Origin: Strigamia acuminata
Taxonomy: Eukaryota > Arthropoda > Chilopoda > Geophilomorpha > Linotaeniidae
Direction of reading: 5' to 3'
DNA length: 64,000 nt
NCBI GenBank assembly: GCA_949358305.1
Contig: OX442324.1
Coordinates: forward strand, 9,211,601 to 9,275,600
Shown here: positions 42,620 through 52,000 of the stretch, piece after piece
Layout of the letters: each line of letters opens with the position of its first letter
Numbering within the stretch: position 1 is the stretch's first letter
Notes under the pieces: generated by a model
What the model was told of the DNA's origin: nothing
Database searches by the model: none
What the model saw: only the letters and a program-made list of their open reading frames with translations
Position numbers and translations under genes: made by a program

Positions 42620-42875
42620 CTTCGAAAAATTCCCGGCGACGTCAACATTGCAGACATTTTTACCAACTAAGACATTCTTAAGTTATTCTACCGACTTCGA
42701 GGATTGTCGTGTTCTGTGGGAATTTTCGGGCTTTATTGTGATTGTGTTACAGTACCCGGCACGATGATTCGATTTATTATTTTTGGTTTTCACACATCGG
42801 TACACCATAATTCTCGTGTTACTTTTTCAGTTGTTTATCCAGTTTCCCAAATCAGTATCGAATCATGGGGGGATT
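42620..42875 (+). other. Copia-E pol remnant, 3' untranslated region and polypurine tract
   Basis: Begins with the out-of-use RNase H tail, then a 3' region shared with C, G and H (GGGAATTTTCGGGCTT, AGTACCCGGC). It ends in GGGGGGATT just before the 3' LTR. Confidence 0.7.
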
Positions 42876-43476
42876 TGTTGGTCATATGATTCGGTACGGA
42901 TCACAAATTATTATTTGAATCGATGTTATCAATGATTATTCAGTATTCATTATGTTATTTACTTTTTATTGACTCTTTTCAATGTATTTGGATATGTTCC
43001 AAGTTGTATTCCGTACAATTGTACGTGATTGTGTTATATTTAAGTGCATTAAGCACCTTGCTGTTAGTTTTCCATCAAATGCATGTGGCATCATGCATCT
43101 TGTAATATTTTCCTTTTTATATTGCCCAATTCTAACACCAGATGGTGTTATCGTTTGTTATTCTCACCCAAGATGGCCGCACACAGGTGCGAGGATGTTT
43201 TCCAACCATTTCAAATGAATAGGAACATTATTTGTAAGCATTATTTCGATTAAACATTATATTTTATTGTTTTAACTCATTGCCAGTTAACCTAGCACGT
43301 TTATAAGTGCTTGTTCTATAATTTTTGCGCAGATAAGTGGCATTAGGCCACGCGCACTTGTTTTTCACGGCAAAACGTCCGTGTTACGTTCGTCTCGGGT
43401 CGAGACGGCGCCTTCCGTGCTAAATACACGCTTCCACCGGTGTTATTCGCACCGTTTTGCGCTCCACTCGCCTACA
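42876..43476 (+). repeat. Copia-E 3' LTR
   Basis: 601 bases, no difference from 27315-27915 that I can see. Followed by target duplication TCAAA (43477-43481). Confidence 0.93.
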
Positions 43477-43481
43477 TCAAA

Positions 43482-45199
43482 AACCCGGATCAATCGCAAT
43501 CGACGTCTATTATTTTCCAACTCCGAAGATCCGTTTAAGATCTTATAAGGACGTCGAGGATTATTGTTTGTTAAACAACATTGATTACGATCCCGGACTA
43601 TTTTTCTTCGGTAATCTCGAGCACAAATTGCCGACTCTTCCGGGCGTTCGTCATGCGGCTCATCTGTGCCGAACCGAACCGGCTTCATTCGCCGAAATAC
43701 CGAAATTCAATGATGCTCCGAAATGGCGTGAAGCAATTGGAGAGGAGCTCGATATGTTCAAAGAGCGAGAAATCTATAAAGAAGTTCCCCGACCACCCGA
43801 CACCACTATTCTTGGCTGCAAGTGGATTTTTAAACTCAAAACCGATGCAGCCGGAACCGTCACTCGATACCGAGCACGCTTAGTAGCGCAAGGTTTTTAT
43901 CAAACCCTCGGAGTCGATTTTGATGAGGTGTTTAGCCCAGTCGTGAACTTCATATTGATTCGTCTGTTTTTCTGTCTTCTTGTCGTATTACGTGGTTGGC
44001 AGGACGCCCACCTCGACGTGAAAGGTGCGTACCTGTACGGGGAGTTAAAGCATAAAGTATATATGCGAATCCCCGCAGGTGCCACATGCTCCGATCCAAA
44101 CAACGTGTGGCTGCTCCTCAAATCACTTTACGGCCTCCACCAATCCGGGAGACAATGGTTTGAGAAACTCGACGAAACGTTACGGGCCCTCGGATTTCGG
44201 AAGATGCCGGCGTGTAATTGCGTCTACGTATTCGGCAATACAGCAGTTATGCTGATTTACGTAGATGATATTGTTCTTTTCTACGCATCCGACGGCATCT
44301 TTAAGCAACTGATCCAACTCATTAGTTCGAAGTTCGACATCGTAAATCTCGGCCCGATCACGAAACTTCTAGGCGTCGAATTCATTCGCGACGCAGGACG
44401 CACGTTTATCACCCAGCGTGCTTACATCGCCAAGATTGTAAAGAAGTTCGGGACATCGACTAATAACCTCGTCAAGGTGCCAGTGACCCCGGGAACGACG
44501 CTCGTCAGAGGATCCACCGAAAGCCTCGAAGATTTTCCCTATCGATCGGTAATCGGTTCACTGTTGTTTTTGGCATCGAGAACTCGTCCCGATATCCTAT
44601 ACTCCGTGATCGCCTTAGCACAATACAACACGTGCTACAACCGAACCCACATCCGCGCCCTTCTCCAGGTACTGCAGTACGTAGCAAACACCGCAGACCT
44701 TTGTATCGAACTGTCTGGTTGCATTTCCAGCCAGTTATCGGCTTTTACCGACGCATCGTGGGCAAGCGACCCGGAAACATCTTTGAGTTTCGGAGGATAC
44801 ATCGTGTACATCGGTAACGTCCCTATCGGCTGGTCCTGTCGCAAACAGTCGACCGTTGCATGCTCTACTATGGAAGCGGAATTTATCGCCCTAGTAGAGT
44901 GTGTAAAGGAGCTATTCTGGTTGGACTCCGTCTACACCGATTTCCCGATTCTCAATCGTTTATCTCGACCCGTCGTCTACTCCGATGCCCTGGCCGCTAT
45001 TCAGTTCACTTCGAATGACATCAAAAACGCGAAAACTCGACACATTCGCGTGAAATATCATTGGCTCAGGGAGTGGTATACGACAGGAGTCTTCGATCTA
45101 CGAAAAGTCGCCTCGGAAGTGAACACCGCAGACATTTTTACCAAGTGGTTATCGTCCGAACGTCTGCGATCGTTAATTTCGAAGATCTTCCGAGTTTAA
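43482..45199 (+). pseudogene. Copia-C gag-pol, second segment: reverse transcriptase and RNase H
   Basis: Continues the C polyprotein in frame after Copia-E. It starts KPGSIAIDVYYFPTP, then RVT_2 reverse transcriptase (GCKWIFKLK, RARLVAQGF, YGLHQSGRQW, IYVDDIVLF near 44256-44282), then RNase H (AFTDASWAS; STMEAEFIALVE; RHIRVKYHWLREW; ADIFTKWL) to a normal end. In the DVKCAYLYG motif the Cys found in D, E, G and H is Gly here. Uninterrupted, but upstream gag has a frameshift. Confidence 0.9.
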
Positions 45200-45414
45200 T
45201 TCAATCGTGACATTCCTATTTTAGTTTCACCCGACTTTGAGGATCATCGAGTATTCGAGGGAATTTTCGGGCTTCCTTAAGGAAGAGTTCTTCAATCACA
45301 GTACCCGGCCCGATGATTCGACTTTATTATTTTCATTTCTCGTTAATTATCGACTGAAATTCCAGTATACGTTTGTCTCGTCCCCTGATAAATATTTCCA
45401 TCGAAGAGGGGATT
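45200..45414 (+). other. Copia-C 3' untranslated region and polypurine tract
   Basis: Shares CGTGACATTC, GAGGATCATCGAG and AGTACCCGGCC with G and H. It ends CATCGAAGAGGGGATT before the LTR. Confidence 0.7.
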
Positions 45415-45901
45415 TGTTGGTCTAAAGACCGTGTTTTTATCGATGAATATGTTTATACTTTATTGATTTCGATGTTATAGTTGATTTTACGCTGTCTCGT
45501 ATGTAATTCCATACCTCCGTTACACTATCCTATGATTTGTTCTTCATTTCAATGATTTGTTCACACCTAATGTTAATTTCCGGCACCAGAGTGCCCTCAT
45601 GCTTGTAATCCCAACCCAACATGGCGCTGCACGCAAGCTACTGCAGCTTAGCTGATTTCTTTTCCAGTTTGGAACCCTATGTAAGATATTTCAATTATAT
45701 TAAATCTTTTTTTATTGTTTTAAGTATTATCTTTACTTTAAAGCACCTTTAGTGCTTCTTGCCAGCGCATATAAGCGGCATTAGGCCGCGCGCATTTCCG
45801 AAACGATACGCGTCGTATCGTTAACGTCTGTGCGGGTCGCACAGCGCCAATCCACGCTTCCAATCGGTTCACACCGATATTTTGCGCATTCTCTGTCTAC
45901 A
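45415..45901 (+). repeat. Copia-C 3' LTR
   Basis: 487 bases, two differences by eye from the 5' copy (one A/G, one T/C). Followed by ACTTT. Confidence 0.93.
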
Positions 45902-45906
45902 ACTTT

Positions 45907-45973
45907 TCATCGCCAGCGCAAGTACCGCGTAAATGTACCGCGGTACTCGTTGGGGGTACCGTGCCCAACACTG
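45907..45973. mobile_element. LIR, right end
   Basis: The last 67 bases of the foldback element, with GTACCGCGGTAC and the terminal GTACCGTGCCCAACACTG, the exact complement of the left end. The target duplication CGGAGGAC follows (45974-45981). Confidence 0.85.
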
Positions 45974-45981
45974 CGGAGGAC

Positions 45982-46590
45982 ATTGGCTTGGACGTCACGC
46001 CTGACCCACCACTTCCGCTTTACCGTCCTCGGAGAAGATTACGTCCCGATGCTTTGGCTCGTCAACCTCACACCCCCGAGGCCAGCGATAGTGAACTCGA
46101 CATTGACCACGATATCGAACAATTTTTCGAACGCTATCCCAAACGTGATTCCGAGCACGACCCCGAAGATGATCCACTTGATAATCTCCTCGATGATCTC
46201 CTCGATAAGGCAGCCGCCTTACCAGCGGCCGCTGCAACGCCTGCACCGCCTCTCGCTCCGTTACGCGCTCTTCACTGCCCCTATCGTTTTATTGGTGGAG
46301 ATACGCCCTTCAGCGGATGGAGGAGGGAAGAGCATCTCCGGAAAGAACAAGCGCCTGGCAAAGTCAAGGTCGACGTTTATTACTATCCGGAGCACGGTGT
46401 CCGCTTAAGGTCGAGAGGGGACATCGAAAGATATTGCATCGCTCGCCAACTTCCGTATGAAGAGGACATTTTCTTTTTCGGCAACCTCGAACATCAATTG
46501 CAGGAAGAGCAACCTGTTCATCGCGTCCTTATGTGTTTTCGAGAGCCGTCCACGTACGCCGAAGCTGTTAAGCTACCCGAGGCACCGAAA
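45982..46590 (+). pseudogene. Copia-D linker, second segment
   Basis: Continues the D frame from 7484 after removal of the LIR. It covers the variable acidic/Pro-rich linker and the start of the reverse transcriptase region (KVDVYYYPEHGVRLRSRGD; FFFGNLEHQL). A two-base excess near 46587-46592, in the conserved APKW motif, shifts the frame. Confidence 0.85.
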
Positions 46591-48071
46591 AGTGGACCGA
46601 GGCAATCGATGAGGAGCTCACGACTTTCAAGGAACGCGAAGTTTATAAGGAAGTTCCACGACCCCCGGACAAGACAATTCTCGGGTGCAAGTGGATCTTC
46701 CGTTTGAAATCAGATACCACCGGGAAAATTCACCGCTACCGTGCCCGACTTGTTGCGCAGGGTTTCCGCCAAACAATGGGCGTTGATTTCGATGAAGTTT
46801 TTAGTCCGGTGGTTAACTTCGTGCTCATCCGATTCTTTTTCTGCCTCCTAGTCGTTTTACTAGGATGGAGGGATCTCCACCTCGACGTCAAGTGTGCCTA
46901 CCTTTACGGCGACCTCGACCACGAAATTTACATGCGGATTCCCGCCGGCGCCACATGCACCTCGCCCGACAATGTCTGGTTGTTAACCAAGTCACTTTAC
47001 GGTCTTCACCAGTCGGGGCGCATGTGGTACCAGAAGCTCAACGAGACGTTAACCGACCTCGGATTCCAAAAATTTCCCGCTTGTAATTGCGTTTACGCAT
47101 TTGGACATTCGGCTGTTATGTTAGTCTACGTGGACGATATCGTCTTATTTTACGCGTCGGAGAGTATCCGAGACCGTATTTTGGCGCTGATTTCCAGCAA
47201 ATTCGACATCGTCAACCTCGGACCGATAACCAAATTACTCGGGGTAGAATTCGTGCGTCGCGATGGGAAAGTTTTCATGTCCCAACGCTCTTACATCGAC
47301 AAACTTCTTAAAAAGTTCAACGTTTCGCCTGATGCACTCATTAAAGTGCCTGTCACACCGGGGACCACGCTCGTCAAAGGCTCGTTGGACAATCTCCCGG
47401 ATTTCCCGTACCGATCGCTTATCGGGTCGTTGTTATTCCTCGCTTCTCGCACTCGTCCCGACATATTATACTCGGTCATCGCTTTATCGCAGTATAATAA
47501 CTGCTACGACCAACGCCACATCAAGTGTTTGCTCCAGGTTCTCAAATACGTGGCGAACACGAGCGATTTCTCGATCGAACTCTCGGGGTGTAATTCCAGT
47601 CAGCTGTGGGGATACACAGATGCGTCGTGGGCGAGCGACATTGCGACATCGAGGAGCTTCGGAGGATACATTATTTATATCGGTTGTGTGCCAATTGGCT
47701 GGAGCTGCAAAAAGCAGACCAGCGTCGCCTGTTCCACCATGGAAGCCGAGTTTGTGGCCCTGGTCGAAATCGTTAAGGAGTTATACTGGTTGGACAGTAT
47801 CTATCGGGTGTTTCCACCGTTAAACCGATTATCGAAACCGATTATTTTCTCCGATGCCCTCGCCTCGATCCAGTTCACGAACAACGACATCGAGAACTCG
47901 AAGACCAAACATATTCGGGTGAAATTCCATTGGCTTCGAGAGTGGCATATTGCCGGATGCTTCGAACTCCGCAAAATTCCGGGTGAAATAAATGTTTCGG
48001 ACATTTTCACGAAATGGCTAAGTTCCGAACGCCTCCGAAATTTGTTGTCCCGGATCTTCGTCTCGAAATAA
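46591..48071 (+). pseudogene. Copia-D reverse transcriptase and RNase H
   Basis: In the new frame homology resumes (EAIDEELTTFKEREVYKEVP, read in the sequence before the first in-frame start-like codon near 46704). RVT_2 core: RARLVAQGFRQ, DVKCAYLYGD, YGLHQSGRMW, LVYVDDIVLF (near 47121-47150). RNase H: YTDASWASD, STMEAEFVALVE, KHIRVKFHWLREW, SDIFTKWL, normal end. Apart from the frameshift this half is intact. Confidence 0.87.
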
Positions 48072-48103
48072 TTTCATCGAACTGTTAATATCGACATTGC
48101 ACA

Positions 48104-48117
48104 TCGAAGGAGGGAAT
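48104..48117 (+). other. Copia-D polypurine tract
   Basis: CATCGAAGGAGGGAAT directly before the LTR start, equivalent to the tracts of C and G. Confidence 0.6.
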
Positions 48118-48655
48118 TGTTGGTCCTTGAAACCACTTCGGACATTTATTTAACATGTTTTCGATGCGTAATGACGCTATTCAGACATTCGGATCTTTTA
48201 TTTTCTTTTAGTAGCATTTGCCGGATTATTTAGTATTGTTCCTCATGTTTTCCCATAGTTTCATTGTAAAGGGAATGCATGATGCTGTTTAGATGTATCT
48301 TATACATTTGGCATCATGCATTCTCTATTCTGAGTGTATCTTTTGTTTATTGTTTCCTTATTCGGCCACCAGATGTCTCTGGTATACCGAAAATGGCCGC
48401 ACACACGATCCGTGTGCTTCTTGTATTTTCTCCTTGCCAAAAGGACATATTTCGTAAGTTTTAGTTATTAAATGTGTGATATTTTTGTTAATCATTGCTA
48501 GTTCTTGGTTGCACGTTAGATATAAGTGCATGCCATTGTGTTTGGGGACCAAACACATCGTTTTTCATGCGTACATACTCGTATGTATATCCACGCACGG
48601 TAATCAACGTGCGGTGTGTTTTTCACACGTTTTCTGCACTCTAAGTGCCTTCCAC
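48118..48655 (+). repeat. Copia-D 3' LTR, end fused to Copia-G gag
   Basis: Starts TGTTGGTCCT. Distal hairpins: 48538-48556 (GTGTTTGG/CCAAACAC), 48572-48587 (TACATAC/GTATGTA) and 48594-48613 (CGCACG/CGTGCG). The expected CTACA end is not found. Sequence changes near 48655 into Copia-G gag, so the LTR end is slightly truncated. The exact junction is uncertain by several bases. Confidence 0.7.
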
Positions 48656-48697
48656 TGCACCACATTTACTGCCTCGTGAATATTCACAGATCTCCTT
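48656..48697 (+). pseudogene. Copia-G gag fragment left of Copia-F
   Basis: In frame this short piece reads HLLPREYSQIS, matching LPPEYSQVS in Copia-E gag. It ends in TCCTT (48693-48697), the target duplication of Copia-F. The following residues are found at 55537 on the other side. It ties 48656 and 55537 into one element. Confidence 0.75.
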
Positions 48698-48988
48698 TAT
48701 AAAATAAAAGCAATGACATTCATAATCGATAACTAAGCAATAATAACAATACAGGACTCGCTCTTTTGAGCAGACGATGTTATCAGCGCATGCTGCTAAA
48801 TGGAAACGTTCAACCGCGGTACAGAACCAGCATTAATAAAAATCGAGATCGATTGAACGCGACATCGAGACATTAAATAGCAGCACATTCATTACACATA
48901 TCCGGAAAGTGTGTAATGTAAATATTCACAAACTATACAATATGGCGACAAACAACCAAACACACAATATTTCCACCACAACTCAATA
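48698..48988 (-). repeat. Copia-F 3' LTR
   Basis: 291 bases, no visible difference from 55241-55531. On the minus strand it follows CAAAGGGGGATA, the polypurine tract (plus positions 48989-48999). Confidence 0.85.
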
Positions 48989-49005
48989 TATCCCCCTTTG
49001 TTTGG

Positions 49006-52000
49006 TTATTTGCGCCTTACAAATAAATGCTCACACAAGGTGTTAAGTCTGGGCTTGGGTAACCATTTGGTCATCACATCGGCGACATTCAGGGCCCCTG
49101 GAATATGCTTAATAGCAAACGTTCCGCGCTCAAACCAGTCCCTGAGGAAATGAAGCTTTACGTCGATATGTTTATTCGCCCTATTCTCTATTCGGTTTTT
49201 GGCGTATTGTATCGCGGGCATACTGTCCGCGTACACGCATGGGGTGTTCCGATTGATGCTGAACATGATGTCGGCATCGTAAAGCCTCTCTAGCCATATA
49301 ATCTCCTTTACGCCATCGACCACGGCCAGAAATTCACTCTCCATGATCGATAACGCAGTCATTGACTGCTTATGGCAGTTCCACATGATCGGAACGCCAC
49401 CCAAATAGACTATGTGACCCCCGAAGCTTCTCCTTTTGTCTGCATCGAGGGCAAACGACGCGTCGGTATACACAGTTAGATTATCATTTCGGCAATTGGA
49501 AAGATTAATCATATAATCCGACGTATTTGCCAGATATCGCAAAATTTGCAATAACATACTAATGTGACGCGTCGAATGTTTCTCATTGTATTGTGAGAGG
49601 ACAATGACCGAGAACAGGATGTCTGGCCTTGTCCTGCTCGCCAAGAACAAGAGACTTCCCACTAAGTTGCGATAGGGGAAAGTGGAATCAACCCGCTCCT
49701 TTTCCGTCACGCCCTGAATAATCGTTCCTGGCGTCCCAGGTACTCTAATCCGAAGGCATGAGTCGACCCCATACAACTTACAAAGTTTTTCTATGTATGC
49801 CCTTTGATGGATCCTAATTTGGCCCCCAGACCTATCAAAGGCTATGCCTAACAAGAGGGTCACGGGACCCAAATCAACCGTGTCAAAGGATTCCCTAATC
49901 CATCGAACAACGCATTCCTCGACGTAGTCATCCTTGGAGAAGAGAACTATGTCGTCCACGTAAAAGATAAGAATTGCGTCGTTGTCTAACGCATAAACAC
50001 AGTTAAGACCCAACAAGGGCACAAATCCCAGTTGGAGTAGACGGTCGTGGAGGGCTTGGTACCACATCCGTCCACTCTGATGTAGTCCATATAATGACTT
50101 CAACAGCATCCAACACTTATGTTGGTTTTCGGCTGTTCTGTAGCCCTTGGGAATCTCCATGAATTGGACCTTATCAAGGTCCCCGTACAAGTACGCGGCC
50201 TTGATGTCAAGGTGGACATCTCTCCAACCTTTCAGTATCACCAAGGTACAGAAAAACACTATAACGAGGACGAAATTGACTACGGGGGAAAATACCTCCG
50301 TAAAGTCAATGCCCGGCCTCTGCTTGAAGCCTTGTGCTACCAAGCGAGCCCGGTAGCGCGCGACTGCACCCGACTGGTCCCTTTTCATTTTATAAATCCA
50401 TTTTGATCCCAAAAGCAACTCTCCTTCGGGCTTATCAATTTCTTTATAGACAGTTCGATCGTCGAAGATATCTGTCTCTTCTTTCATCGCCTTTTCCCAG
50501 TCCCGTTTGTTGGTGTGCCTCATTGCCTCCTCGTAGGTATCAGGCTCTACGGCACAGAAACCGGCAAAAGGGAGTTCGGGTTCTTCACCCTCTAAGGTTT
50601 TGAAGTCAAAAAGATCTGGGTCGTAGTGGTAACCCTCTGCGTCGCACCATCGCGCAACGTCAGTCCGACTTCTAAGTTTGTCTTCATTGGGCGAGAAATA
50701 AACCACATCAATTTTCCCAGCCGTTGCCCCGGCTTTCCGGACAGACTGGACCCGTCTCCACTTAGTCATATCCAGCGGCAGCGACAAAGGATCTTTGACC
50801 TTCTTTCCCTTTTTGCCCGAACCACGACGAGCTTGTATCGTAGGAGGAAGATCAACCTCCTCATCGTCGTCAGGATAAACATTGAAGTAATTCTCGCCAT
50901 CGCCGTTATCCCCCTTCGCCCCACCAATTTCTTCAACTGGATTATCCCCAGCACCAGCATCCCCAACCAAGTCACCTTCAACAGTTTCTATCGCAGGCTG
51001 TTGTATCGCTTGTTTTACAAGCGGCCTCAATTCAGGTCTGAAAACAGGCTTTGGGGTTGTGGGTAAAGGAGGCTTCTCCTTCGGAACCGGGGGTTCAACA
51101 GGGGGCGGAATAGGAGGTGGTAGTGCCTCTTGCACTTCCTCAACAATTTCAGGGATAGGGGCAACGGAATCATCATCATCTCCCTCGGTGTCCGAGGAAG
51201 AATCCCCAAAATGTTTGAATTGGCCACCCTGCGGTTGCTTGATGGGCTGTTGTAGCCGTTTGCCAATCTCATACCAATATGAGTCTTCGAAAATTCGGAC
51301 ATGTTTGGACGCAAAAACTTGATTCCGTACAGGATCCCAAACCCTGTAGCCCCTAGTTGATATTGCGTATCCAATGAGTGCTCCCGCCCAAGCCCTTCCT
51401 TCCAGTTTGCCCTTTCTGACCTGGGACGGGATATGTACAAATGTCTTCGACCCAATACACCTGATGTGTCGCAAAGACAATTTCTTGCCGAAAAACACGG
51501 TATAGGGCACTTTTCCTCCAAGCCCTTCATGGGGGAATCGGTTCTTTAAGTAAACTATGGTCGTCGCTAATTCAGCCCAAAGGGGATAGGGGAAATCATT
51601 TTCCAACATTAAAGCTCTGACGCCACCGACAATGGTACGGTTTGCACGTTCTGCAACAGAATTCATTTCCGGGCTATATGTATTCGTACGAATACATTTC
51701 AAACCAATTTTGGATGCATAATCATCCCAATTCCGCGAAATAAATTCTCCTCCATTATCAGTTTTAATGCATTTCACTTTCCGTGATGTCGTTCTTTCGA
51801 CTTCCGTCAACCAACGTTTAAAATGGCCCAAAACTTCCCCTTTGGTCTTCATCGTTATGATCCACATATAACGTGAATAATCATCAACCAATATAAAGTA
51901 AAAATTAGCCCCACCCAAGGAAGTAGCTTGTGATGCCCCCCAAACATCCATGTGCACTAAATCTAATACTCCCTTAGTGGAAATGGTAATTATCGGGGGA

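Larger units (their letters stand above)
27315..43476 (+). mobile_element. Copia-E: full-length Ty1/copia element, interrupted by Gypsy2
   Basis: Bounded by two 601-base LTRs and target duplication TCAAA (27310-27314 and 43477-43481). Without Gypsy2 it is about 7.2 kb. The LTRs look identical by eye. Gag-pol nevertheless carries in-frame stops at 39005 and 42617 and a small 3' coding deletion, so the copy is probably nonautonomous. Confidence 0.92.
22592..45901 (+). mobile_element. Copia-C: full-length Ty1/copia element, interrupted by Copia-E
   Basis: Bounded by 487-base LTRs and target duplication ACTTT (22587-22591 and 45902-45906). After removal of Copia-E (27315-43476 plus one TCAAA) the element is about 7.1 kb: LTR, iMet primer site, leader, a single gag-pol frame with one frameshift near 24290, polypurine tract, LTR. 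By eye the LTRs differ at two positions. Confidence 0.92.

Noticed and set aside
48693-48697. TCCTT as part of the Copia-F LTR instead of a target duplication
   Set aside because: A TCCTT also occurs in the 188-base segment (55231-55235), but the flanking codons on both sides join into a continuous Copia-G gag, so it is the target duplication.
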